Assembly (NCBI RefSeq): GCF_001426545.1
Contig: NZ_LMEZ01000006.1
Location: forward strand, 354,220 to 418,219
Origin: Mycobacterium sp. Root135
Lineage (GTDB): Bacteria; Actinomycetota; Actinomycetes; Mycobacteriales; Mycobacteriaceae
Length of the DNA: 64,000 bases
Direction: 5' to 3'
Made by a program: the position numbers and the translations under genes. Shown piece by piece: positions 1 to 7,162 of this stretch; position 1 is the stretch's first letter, and every line of letters begins with the position of its first letter. The notes below the pieces were generated by a model. The model was not told where the DNA came from and made no database searches. It saw only the letters and a program-made list of their open reading frames with translations.

Positions 1-2
1 CG

Positions 3-866
3 ACCGGCGGGGTCTTCCGATCGGGGACACCGCTCATCACCGAGTCGCTTCGTCATCCCATCGAGGCGTTCACCAACGTCGGCGACCGGCCCGCAATCGT
101 GATGCCGCTGCGGGCTCGTCGAAACCAAACGCTCGGCGTCCTCGTCGTGGCCCGCAACCAGAGCGACACGCCCTTCGACGCCGGCCTTCTCGATTTGGTG
201 AGCGACTTCGCCGATCACGCCGCCGTCGCTCTGGTACTGGCCGAGAGCCGGGAGCAAGCGCGGGAACTGTCGGTGATCTCCGATCGCGAGCGCATTGCCC
301 ATGACCTTCATGACCACGTCATCCAGCGGCTGTTCGCCGCAGGATTGGACCTCCAGGGCACGATTGCCCGCTCACGATCCCCCGAGGTCACGCAACGGTT
401 GAGTCGCACGGTCGACGAACTGCAGGGCACCATCGACGAGATCCGCAGCAGGATCTTCGCCCTTCAATCCCCCGCGACCGAGATCGGCCTTCGGCAGAGC
501 GTGCAGGACGCCGTCGCCGCCCTCACCGACAACTGCGACATCGAGACGACGGTGCGGACGTCCGGCCCGCTGAGCGTGGTCGGTGCCGAAGTCGCCGAGC
601 ACGCGACATCTGTCGTCAACGAGGCCGTCAGCAACGCCGTTCGGCATTCCGGCGCCAAGCACCTGACCGTGCAGGTCGACGTCGCCGACGAGCTCACCGT
701 CGACGTCACCGACGACGGCTGCGGAATGAGTCCTCACAACACCAGACGGAGCGGATTGGCGAACATGCAGCGTCGAGCCGAATTGCTCGGCGGCGGTTGC
801 CATGTCGAGGATGCGACCCACGGGGGCACACGCGTGCACTGGTTCGTGCCCCTCGACAGGCCCTAG
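3..866 (+). CDS. Sensor histidine kinase, C-terminal part (DevS/DosT-like), truncated by window start
   Basis: This is the 3' part of a NarL/DevR-partner sensor kinase; the reading frame is open to the first bases, so the true start lies outside the window. The visible part begins inside a GAF-type sensor domain. It is followed by a HisKA_3 dimerisation helix with the phosphoacceptor histidine in the motif ERIAHDLHDHVIQRLF (about 300 bases in), then an HATPase_c domain with N-box NEAVSNAVRHSG, G1 box DDGCGM and a GLANM segment. Soluble GAF-HisKA_3 kinases of this type (DosS/DosT in M. tuberculosis) sense O2, NO or redox state and phosphorylate DosR. The next gene is a DevR-type regulator, so the two probably form a two-component pair. 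Whether the GAF domain binds haem cannot be judged because its N-terminal part is missing. Confidence 0.9.
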   Translation, partial: TGGVFRSGTPLITESLRHPIEAFTNVGDRPAIVMPLRARRNQTLGVLVVARNQSDTPFDAGLLDLVSDFADHAAVALVLAESREQARELSVISDRERIAHDLHDHVIQRLFAAGLDLQGTIARSRSPEVTQRLSRTVDELQGTIDEIRSRIFALQSPATEIGLRQSVQDAVAALTDNCDIETTVRTSGPLSVVGAEVAEHATSVVNEAVSNAVRHSGAKHLTVQVDVADELTVDVTDDGCGMSPHNTRRSGLANMQRRAELLGGGCHVEDATHGGTRVHWFVPLDRP

Positions 867-911
867 CCCGTCGGCCGGCTCGCCCCCCGAGACGAACCGA
901 CGACGTTGGGA

Positions 912-925
912 AGGACCTTCGGCCC
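912..925. promoter_or_regulatory. Candidate DosR (DevR) box upstream of the response regulator
   Basis: The bases AGGACCTTCGGCCC match the DosR core GGGACTTTAGTCCC at 10 of 14 positions and keep the palindromic layout. The site lies 74 bp before the regulator start codon, suggesting autoregulation. This is inferred from motif similarity only. Confidence 0.4.
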
Positions 926-998
926 TGTCCGGCCGCGCCTCGACCGAAATATGATCGGAGAAAACCGACGGCTGGACACCACTGGAAAGGGCGTAGCC

Positions 999-1646
999 AT
1001 GGTCACGGTGTTCCTCGTCGACGATCACGAAGTCGTTCGGCGCGGTCTGATCGACTTGCTCGGAGCCGATCCCGATCTCGACGTCATCGGTGAAGCAGGC
1101 ACCGTCGCGGAGGCGATGGCGCGAATTCCTGCGCTGCGGCCCGACGTTGCCGTGCTGGACGTACGCCTACCCGATGGCAACGGCATCGAGTTGTGCCGCG
1201 ATCTCCTGTCGCGGCTACCCGAGCTGCGCTGTTTGATGCTGACGTCCTTCACCTCCGACGAGGCGATGCTCGACGCCATCCTGGCGGGAGCGAGTGGCTT
1301 CGTCGTCAAGGACATCAAGGGGATGGAGCTCGCCAAGGCCATCAAGGACGTTGGTGCGGGACGATCGCTGCTCGACAATCGGGCGGCGGCGGCCTTGATG
1401 GCGAAGTTGCGCGGAGCCCCCGCAGCAGCGGACCCGCTGGGAGCGCTCACCGCCCAGGAGCGCATCTTGCTGGACCTTCTTGGCGAGGGTCTGACCAACC
1501 GACAGATCGCCGCGCGAATGTTCCTTGCCGAGAAGACGGTCAAGAACTACGTATCGCGGCTGCTGGCCAAGCTCGGCATGCAGCGGCGCACTCAAGCGGC
1601 GGTCTTCGCCTCGAAACACGGTGACCAAGGGCGGGGCGCGAGGTGA
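999..1646 (+). CDS. devR: NarL/FixJ-family response regulator, DevR/DosR-like
   Basis: A 215-residue response regulator, close to the 217 residues of M. tuberculosis DosR. The receiver domain begins at VTVFLVDDHEVVRRGL with the acidic pair DD; the phosphoacceptor is the Asp in DVAVLDVRLPDGNG (about residue 54), and the conserved Lys lies in GFVVKDIKG. The C-terminal LuxR-type helix-turn-helix covers LTAQERILLDLLGEGLTNRQIA through KTVKNYVSRLLAKLGM. The ATG at 999 is chosen because a purine-rich GGAAAGG sits 9 bp upstream and the receiver domain starts immediately; an in-frame extension to 906 adds no homology. In mycobacteria DosR activates the hypoxia/NO dormancy regulon, and downstream genes here (USP, ferredoxin, Acg-like protein) are typical regulon members. 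It could be a DevR paralogue rather than the main DosR. Confidence 0.88.
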   Translation: MVTVFLVDDHEVVRRGLIDLLGADPDLDVIGEAGTVAEAMARIPALRPDVAVLDVRLPDGNGIELCRDLLSRLPELRCLMLTSFTSDEAMLDAILAGASGFVVKDIKGMELAKAIKDVGAGRSLLDNRAAAALMAKLRGAPAAADPLGALTAQERILLDLLGEGLTNRQIAARMFLAEKTVKNYVSRLLAKLGMQRRTQAAVFASKHGDQGRGAR

Positions 1647-1656
1647 CCTTCTGCCC
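1643..1656. promoter_or_regulatory. Weak DosR-box-like site before the USP gene
   Basis: GTGACCTTCTGCCC overlaps the regulator stop codon and lies 63 bp before the universal stress protein start. It matches the DosR core at 9 of 14 positions. The call rests largely on position, since USP genes are frequent DosR targets. Confidence 0.22.
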
Positions 1657-1718
1657 TGCCGCCGGGTGATCGAACGGACGTAGCGTTCGACGAGGCCACT
1701 CATACGGGAGCAGACACC

Positions 1719-2552
1719 ATGCCAGAGTTCAGTCGACCGGCTCCTTCGGTGGTGGTTGGCGTCGACGGATCACGTTCGGCCTTGATCGCAGTGTCCTGGG
1801 CCACCGAGGAGGCCGTCTCAAGGGGCGTTCCGCTGCGACTGGTGGCGGTGGTCGACCAGGACTCGGCGTCCGGCGTCGAAGCGGTACTGCGACATGCCGT
1901 CTCCGTCGCCGAGTCAGAGGATGAGCGTGTCAAGGCCGACGTGGAGATCCTGCTTGGACGACCTGCCGACCAGTTGCTCCAGACAAGCCGGGAGGCAGCC
2001 ATGCTCTGCATCGGCGCCGTCGGAACCGCGGGCGCCACGTCTGGGCGCCTCGGCTCGACGGCGGTCGAACTCGCCGCTCGCGCACATTGCCCGGTGGCGA
2101 TCATTCGCGGATCGAGTCCATTTCGGGCTCAGGCAAAGTCAATCGTCGTGGAGCTCGACAGCTCTCCCGACGGCGACGGACTGTTGCAGCTCGGCGTCGA
2201 CGAAGCCCTGCTGCGCCACGCACCACTGGTCGTCATCTCCGTCTGGCGTCCAAGCATCACCGACTTGCACGACACACACGCCGTCGCGGAACAGAACCGG
2301 AGAATTCGGGCTCAGGTGAACCGCCGCCTGGCCTGCACCCGACGGCGGCACCCGGAGCTCGACGTGCAGCCCGTTACCGCGCACGGGACCCTGCTGAACT
2401 ACCTCTCCCACCACGCCAGCTCGATACAGCTGGTTCTCGTCGGCCGCCGACGGGCCCGGGGCGTCGCCGAGATGATTGGATTGCCAAGTCACGCGGCTCT
2501 TCACAACACGGACTGCTCAGTGCTGGTATGCGATCAGCACGGCACGCTCTGA
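1719..2552 (+). CDS. Universal stress protein, two tandem USP domains
   Basis: A 277-residue cytoplasmic protein with two UspA-fold halves, as in mycobacterial Rv2005c/Rv2623-type proteins. The first half opens with the typical beta strand and loop SVVVGVDGSRSALIAVSWA; it carries a nucleotide-loop-like stretch (CIGAVGTAGATSGRLGS) before HCPVAIIRG. The second half has the diagnostic end VLVGRRRARG followed by ...HNTDCSVLVC. ATG 1719 follows ACGGGAG at a normal distance. Family members bind ATP and modulate growth in hypoxia, and many are DosR-controlled. The gene follows the regulator by 72 bp on the same strand and precedes a VIT transporter and the fdxA-acg pair, so it fits a dormancy/redox cluster. 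Confidence 0.88.
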   Translation: MPEFSRPAPSVVVGVDGSRSALIAVSWATEEAVSRGVPLRLVAVVDQDSASGVEAVLRHAVSVAESEDERVKADVEILLGRPADQLLQTSREAAMLCIGAVGTAGATSGRLGSTAVELAARAHCPVAIIRGSSPFRAQAKSIVVELDSSPDGDGLLQLGVDEALLRHAPLVVISVWRPSITDLHDTHAVAEQNRRIRAQVNRRLACTRRRHPELDVQPVTAHGTLLNYLSHHASSIQLVLVGRRRARGVAEMIGLPSHAALHNTDCSVLVCDQHGTL

Positions 2553-2621
2553 AGCTCGCACGAACCATGACCGTCCCGCCCTTGTGTCCGCGGATCTTGC
2601 GAAAGAGACTGTGCGAATCTC

Positions 2622-2645
2622 ACTTTGGCTAGCCTAGGTTAGCTG
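2622..2645. promoter_or_regulatory. Possible IdeR (iron box) half-site upstream of VIT-family gene
   Basis: The segment CTAGCCTAGGTTAGCT directly before the VIT gene contains TAGGTTAGC, identical to one arm of the mycobacterial IdeR box (consensus arm TTAGGTTAG). The other arm is poorly conserved, so this is at best a degenerate site. Iron control would make sense for a VIT/CCC1 metal transporter. Confidence 0.25.
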
Positions 2646-2649
2646 GCGA

Positions 2650-3393
2650 GTGAATCACTCGATCGCTAGCGTTGGGCCGGTGTCGACGAATCCGCATCCC
2701 GCCGAGCCACACCTGGGCTCGTTGTCCTCGAAGCTGAACTGGCTGCGCGCAGGGGTCTTGGGTGCCAACGACGGGATCGTCTCCACCGCGGGCATCGTGG
2801 TCGGAGTGGCCGCGTCGGCGACGTCGTCGGGTCCGATCTTGACCGCCGGCGTCGCAGGACTCGTGGCCGGGGCGGTCTCGATGGCATTGGGAGAGTATGT
2901 TTCCGTGAGTTCGCAGCGTGACACCGAGCGTGCGCTGCTCGTCAAGGAGCGCGCCGAGTTGCGCGACGACCCGGTGGCCGAATTGGACGAGCTCGCAGCC
3001 CTCTACGAGGCCAAGGGGTTGTCGACGGCCACCGCACGTACCGTGGCCGAGGAGCTCACCGATCACGATGCGTTCGCCGCCCACGTCGACGTAGAGCTGG
3101 GGATCGATCCGACCGATCTGACCAACCCCTGGCAGGCCGCGCTGTCCTCGGCGCTGTCGTTCACCGTCGGCGCACTTCTGCCCCTCATCGCAATCCTTCT
3201 GCCGCCGCATGCATTTCGCGTACCCGTGACCGTTGCGGCCGTGCTGGTGGCTCTCGTCATCACCGGGGCTGCGTCGGCCGCCCTCGGCAATGCCCCCAAA
3301 CGACGTGCGGTCGCCCGCAACGTCATCGGCGGCGGACTTGCCCTGGCCATCACCTACGTCATCGGACACCTCGTCGGTGCCGCCATCGCCTGA
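2650..3393 (+). CDS. VIT1/CCC1-family (DUF125) iron/manganese transporter
   Basis: A 247-residue integral membrane protein of the VIT family, which moves Fe2+ or Mn2+ out of the cytosol. TM1 begins at LNWLRAGVLGANDGIVSTAGIVVGVA with the family motif GANDGIVST. TM2 contains AGLVAGAVSMALGEYVSVSSQRD, with the conserved SMALGEYVSV. A charged cytoplasmic metal-binding region follows (residues 90-150, Glu/Asp rich). Three more hydrophobic segments follow, ending in GHLVGAAIA. GTG 2650 is the first start giving the full N-terminal segment; no strong ribosome binding site is visible. A second family member lies at 56266-56997. The two share the same plan but are diverged, so they are paralogues rather than a recent duplication. 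Confidence 0.88.
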   Translation: MNHSIASVGPVSTNPHPAEPHLGSLSSKLNWLRAGVLGANDGIVSTAGIVVGVAASATSSGPILTAGVAGLVAGAVSMALGEYVSVSSQRDTERALLVKERAELRDDPVAELDELAALYEAKGLSTATARTVAEELTDHDAFAAHVDVELGIDPTDLTNPWQAALSSALSFTVGALLPLIAILLPPHAFRVPVTVAAVLVALVITGAASAALGNAPKRRAVARNVIGGGLALAITYVIGHLVGAAIA

Positions 3394-3403
3394 ACGCGCG
3401 GCT

Positions 3404-3417
3404 GGGACTTTAGTCCC
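3404..3417. promoter_or_regulatory. Perfect DosR (DevR) box
   Basis: GGGACTTTAGTCCC is an exact match to the DosR core palindrome. It lies 59 bp before the ferredoxin start codon, a position suited to activation of the fdxA-acg operon during hypoxia or NO exposure. Confidence 0.85.
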
Positions 3418-3475
3418 TCGTGCACCGGTCGTTGTGCTCTCGCCGGCGTGCCCGGCCGATCCCTAGGTTTGGACC

Positions 3476-3838
3476 ATGACCTATGTGATCGGGACCGGTT
3501 GTGTCGACGTCATGGACAAGTCCTGTGTGCCGGAATGCCCCGTGGACTGCATCTACGAGGGTGACCGTTCGCTCTACATCAACCCTGACGAGTGCGTGGA
3601 TTGCGGTGCCTGCAGCGTGATCTGCCGGGTCGACGCGATCTTCTACGAGACGGATCTTCCCGACGACGAACGACGACACCTCGCCGACAACGAAGCGTTC
3701 TTCAGCCACACCCTTCCCGGCCGTGACGCGCCGTTGGGGTCACCCGACGGCGCCGCCAAGCTCGGCCGGGTCGGAGTCGACACCCCGCTCGTCGCGAGTC
3801 TGCCGCGACGGGAAGGATCCTCGTGCCCAAAGCCGTAG
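3476..3838 (+). CDS. fdxA: 7Fe (3Fe-4S/4Fe-4S) ferredoxin, FdxA-like
   Basis: A 120-residue low-potential bacterial-type ferredoxin. The first cluster-binding region is CVDVMDKSCVPECPVDC; the second is CVDCGACSVICRVDAI, giving the Cys-x2-Cys-x2-Cys-x3-Cys pattern with CP after the first group, as in mycobacterial FdxA (Rv2007c). ATG 3476 begins MTYVIGTGCVDVMD, the invariant N-terminus of this family. A perfect DosR box lies upstream, matching the known DosR control of fdxA. The gene overlaps the downstream nitroreductase-like gene by 16 bp, so the two are co-transcribed. The C-terminal 40 residues are a variable tail. It probably supplies low-potential electrons under oxygen limitation. Confidence 0.93.
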   Translation: MTYVIGTGCVDVMDKSCVPECPVDCIYEGDRSLYINPDECVDCGACSVICRVDAIFYETDLPDDERRHLADNEAFFSHTLPGRDAPLGSPDGAAKLGRVGVDTPLVASLPRREGSSCPKP

Positions 3839-4824
3839 TGCCCAGCGGGGTGATGTCCGCTGCCGTGCACCTTGCGTGCCGCGCACCGTCGTTTCACAAC
3901 AGTCAGCCCTGGCGGTTCGTCGGGGAGGGAGGAAGTCTCCTCCACCTCTTCCTCGACCGGGACCGCCTCGTGGAGACCGATTCATCGGGCCGGCAGGCCC
4001 TCATCAGCTGCGGGGCGGTGCTCGACCATCTCAGGGTCGCAATGGCGGCCGCCGGTTGGAGCGCCGACGTCGACTACTACCCCAATCCCGGCGACACCAC
4101 CCACCTGGCCACGGTGCACTTCGACCCGATGCAGTTCGTCACCGACGGGCACCGCCGCCGCGCCGACGCGATGCTGGCGAGACGAACCGACCGGCTGCCC
4201 TTCGTCGAGCCCGGACGCTGGGACGACTTCGCCCCACTTCTGCTGCTCGCCGTCGACGGCGATCTGGCGCACGTGGACGTGCTGCCGGAGGATGCTCGCG
4301 GCCGGCTCGCCGAGGCATCTGGCCTGACCGAGGCCCTCCGCCTTTACGATTCGCCCTACCACGCCGAGCTCGCCTGGTGGACAGGCCCGTTCGCCACACA
4401 CGACGGGATACCGCAGAGCTCACTGGTGTCCGCAGCCGAGAGCGACCGCGTCGACGTCGGTCGTACCTTTCCGGTGACCCATCACCGAGATCGACGTAGC
4501 CAAGTGGCGGAGGATCATTCGACGATCCTGGTCCTCTCCGCGCTCGGTGACACGCGCCGCGACGTTCTCAGGTGTGGAGAGGCGCTTTCGGCGACACTGC
4601 TGGAGGCCACGATGGCCGGCCTGTCGACGTGCCCCCTGACTCATCTGACCGAGGTGCCCGCCACCCGAGAGATGGTCACCGTCCTCACCGGACAACCACT
4701 GCCCCAGGTGCTGATTCGGGTCGGATTGGTCCCGGCACTCGACGACGTGCCGCCACCTACGCCCCGGCGCCCGCTCGCGGACGTGCTGTCCTGGCAGCCG
4801 GCGGTAGCCAAGATCCCGCGGTAA
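3823..4824 (+). CDS. acg: Acg-family nitroreductase-like FMN-binding protein
   Basis: A 333-residue member of the mycobacterial Acg family (Rv2032, Rv3127, Rv3131 type), built from two degenerate nitroreductase halves. Recognisable features are APSFHNSQPWRF near residue 22 (the FMN-phosphate-binding R/S/xPW region) and DHSTILVLSALGDTRRDVLRCGEALSATLLEAT in the second half, followed by CPLTHLTEVPATREMV. GTG 3823 is preceded by GGAAGGA, and the gene overlaps the ferredoxin stop by 16 bp. Acg proteins bind FMN but lack classical nitroreductase activity and are strongly DosR-dependent; the DosR box upstream of fdxA likely drives both genes. The ferredoxin could be its electron donor, but that is inference. 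Confidence 0.88.
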   Translation: MPKAVVPSGVMSAAVHLACRAPSFHNSQPWRFVGEGGSLLHLFLDRDRLVETDSSGRQALISCGAVLDHLRVAMAAAGWSADVDYYPNPGDTTHLATVHFDPMQFVTDGHRRRADAMLARRTDRLPFVEPGRWDDFAPLLLLAVDGDLAHVDVLPEDARGRLAEASGLTEALRLYDSPYHAELAWWTGPFATHDGIPQSSLVSAAESDRVDVGRTFPVTHHRDRRSQVAEDHSTILVLSALGDTRRDVLRCGEALSATLLEATMAGLSTCPLTHLTEVPATREMVTVLTGQPLPQVLIRVGLVPALDDVPPPTPRRPLADVLSWQPAVAKIPR

Positions 4825-4839
4825 ACGGCGGCGCCCCAG

Positions 4840-5880
4840 TCAACCGTGTGGCGTGATGACGGCGCGTCCCTGGACCTTTCCGTCGTGCAGCAGTTGGTAG
4901 ACATTGGCCGCCTCGTCGAGAGTGAAGTGTTCGACGAGCATCCGGATCTTGCCGGTCTCGGCGAGCTCGATGACCTCGATCAGCTCCGGGATGGATCCCC
5001 AGAACGGTGACGCGACGGCGCATTCGTGAGGTGGGCTGGAGAAGTTGACGGGCAGTGCCGCGTTGCCGACGCCGACGATGGTGAGGTGTCCGAGCACGCG
5101 TGCCACCTGAGCGGCCATGGTCAGGGTCGCGGTGACCCCAACCAGGTCGAGAACCAGTTCGGCTCCCTGACCCTTGGTCATGTCCTTGATGCGTGTGATG
5201 GCGGCGTCACCGGAGACGAGCGCCTCATCGGCACCCATGCTTTTGGCGATCTTCAGCTTGTCCTCCGAAGTGTCCACCGCGACAACGGTCGTCGCACCAG
5301 ACAGCGCCTTGAGGACCTGGATCGCCATCTGCCCGAGACCGCCGGCGCCGATGACCACGGCCGTCGAGCCGGGTCCGAGCAGATGCACCGATCGCTTGAC
5401 GGCGTGGTAACTGGTGAGCCCGGCGTCGCTGAGCGGTGCAGCTTCCCGGGGATCCAGATCGCCGAGGGGAATGAGGTAGCGGGTCGACGGGAGGAGGAGG
5501 TACTCGGCCATCCCGCCGTCGGTACCACCGAGACCACCTGGGCTCGGTAAACCCGTTGTCTGGCAATAGTTCTCCATGCCTTGGCGACAATTCATGCAGA
5601 GGCCACAGCCCCATGGCCCGTACACGATGACGGCGTCACCGGACGCGAACCCGGTGGTGCCCGGCCCCAACCTCTCGACCCACCCCGCGTTCTCGTGACC
5701 CAGGGTGAAGGGGGGCGCGAACGACCTGGACCCCGCGGGAAGTTCGAGCAGGTGCAGGTCGGAGTGGCAGGCCCCCGCACCGCCGACCTTGACCAGCACC
5801 TCCCCCGGCCCCGGTTCGGGTACCGGCACGTCCCGGACTTCGCCGGGCCGTTGCCATTCGACGAAGCGAAAGGCCTTCAC
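4840..5880 (-). CDS. Zinc-dependent alcohol dehydrogenase (MDR superfamily)
   Basis: A 346-residue medium-chain NAD(P)-dependent alcohol dehydrogenase. Catalytic zinc ligands are in GACHSDLHLL (Cys, His) and GHENAGWV; the structural zinc site is CGLCMNCRQGMENYC; the Rossmann glycine motif is VIGAGGLGQMA. Conserved domain order is GroES-like (residues 1-150), then NAD-binding. The start is the GTG at 5880, one base after the P450 stop codon, giving the standard N-terminus VKAFRFVEWQRPGEV; the longer open frame into the P450 is a shadow. It is the last gene of an operon with ferredoxin, ferredoxin reductase and P450, so it probably oxidises the alcohol made by the P450. The substrate is unknown. 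Confidence 0.92.
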   Translation of the reverse strand: MKAFRFVEWQRPGEVRDVPVPEPGPGEVLVKVGGAGACHSDLHLLELPAGSRSFAPPFTLGHENAGWVERLGPGTTGFASGDAVIVYGPWGCGLCMNCRQGMENYCQTTGLPSPGGLGGTDGGMAEYLLLPSTRYLIPLGDLDPREAAPLSDAGLTSYHAVKRSVHLLGPGSTAVVIGAGGLGQMAIQVLKALSGATTVVAVDTSEDKLKIAKSMGADEALVSGDAAITRIKDMTKGQGAELVLDLVGVTATLTMAAQVARVLGHLTIVGVGNAALPVNFSSPPHECAVASPFWGSIPELIEVIELAETGKIRMLVEHFTLDEAANVYQLLHDGKVQGRAVITPHG

Positions 5881-5881
5881 C

Positions 5882-7162
5882 TCAGTCGACGATGCGGTCG
5901 AAGGCGACCTCGAGGTGACGCGGTCCGCGGAACACCTGGCTCTGCCGATACGGCGGCGGGTCGACGACGAGACGCGGGTTCTCGACCCGGCGCAGGAAGT
6001 TCTCCACCGCGAGGTTGACCTCCAGGCGCGCCAGCGGACCACCCATGCAGGTGTGAATGCCACTGCCCCAACCGAAGTGCTGGTTGTTGCGGCGCAGCGG
6101 GTCGAACGTGGCCGGATCCGGGAACATCTCCGGGTCACGGTTGGCGGCGCCGTACATCAGGTGCACCACCGACCCGGCCGGGATGACGGTCCCGCCGACC
6201 TCGATGTCGGCGGTGGCGCTGCGGCTCGGGAAGAACTGCACGGCCGACTGCAGCCGTTGGACCTCCTCGATGGCGCGGGGAATCAGCTCGGGCCGGTTGC
6301 GCAGCAGGTCGACCGATTCGGGGTGGCGCAGCAGCGTCAGAACGCAATGGGCAATGGTGTTGACCGTCGAGTCGTGTCCGGCAATGAGGAGCAACACCGC
6401 GTTGGACGCCGCCTCGGCGGGCGCCATTGGTCCGTCCGGACCGTCGTCGTTGACCAGCTTGGAGAGAAGCCCCTCGCCTGGTGTCGTCAGGTAGCCCTGT
6501 ATCAGGTCGGCCAGATACTGCGAGAGTTCGGCGGTGCTTTGCTTGCCCTTGGCGGCGCGGGCCTGGCCTTCCTCGGTGGTTGCTTCCGGCCCGAGGTCGA
6601 GGCCGGCCATGAAGTCGAAGATCCAGGCGTGGAACGTGGGCTCGTCGTCGAGCGGGATGCCCAGCAACTGGCAGATCACGGCCACCGGCACGGGGTATGC
6701 GTAGTCGTCGACGACGTCGAAGACGTTGGCGCCCAGCGCTTCGATGCTCCGAGCCTTGATCCCGTCCAGCAACTCGTCGCAGAGCCGCTGGATGTCGGGC
6801 TCCATGTTGGGGATGACGTCGGGTGAGTGCGGCGGTGCGAAGTGCCGCATCACTTGGCGCCTGGCCCGGTCGTGATCGGGTGGATCGGACATGATGATGG
6901 TCTTGGCGCGGCCGTAGGCATCGATGTCCTCTGCGCCCGGCTGTCCCGTCGCCGACGCCGCTCTGAGCGGGCTGCGGCTGATGTCGGAACTGACCCGCGG
7001 ATCGTGCGCGAGCGCCATCAGTTCGCGGTACCCGGTGACGACGTAGGTGCGGTCGGCCACTTGGACGACGGGGGTCTGTCGTAGTTGGTCGAAGAACTCG
7101 TACGGGTCGTGGCGATTCTCGAACTTCATCGCCTCAGCCCATGCGGTTTCCGCAGTCGTCAT
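5882..7162 (-). CDS. Cytochrome P450
   Basis: A 426-residue soluble class I cytochrome P450. The I-helix oxygen-activation motif is LLLIAGHDSTVNT, the K-helix ExxR is in IEEVQRLQ, and the haem-thiolate loop is FGWGSGIHTCMGG, with Cys as the iron ligand. Just before it lie the usual MYGAANRDPEMFPDPATFDP segment features. The ATG at 7162 overlaps the stop of the upstream ferredoxin reductase by 4 bp (ATGA), so translation is probably coupled. The same operon encodes a 3Fe-4S ferredoxin and its reductase, a complete electron chain, and an alcohol dehydrogenase downstream. That suggests hydroxylation of a hydrocarbon, terpene or sterol-like compound followed by dehydrogenation. The CYP family cannot be assigned by eye. 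Confidence 0.93.
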   Translation of the reverse strand: MTTAETAWAEAMKFENRHDPYEFFDQLRQTPVVQVADRTYVVTGYRELMALAHDPRVSSDISRSPLRAASATGQPGAEDIDAYGRAKTIIMSDPPDHDRARRQVMRHFAPPHSPDVIPNMEPDIQRLCDELLDGIKARSIEALGANVFDVVDDYAYPVPVAVICQLLGIPLDDEPTFHAWIFDFMAGLDLGPEATTEEGQARAAKGKQSTAELSQYLADLIQGYLTTPGEGLLSKLVNDDGPDGPMAPAEAASNAVLLLIAGHDSTVNTIAHCVLTLLRHPESVDLLRNRPELIPRAIEEVQRLQSAVQFFPSRSATADIEVGGTVIPAGSVVHLMYGAANRDPEMFPDPATFDPLRRNNQHFGWGSGIHTCMGGPLARLEVNLAVENFLRRVENPRLVVDPPPYRQSQVFRGPRHLEVAFDRIVD

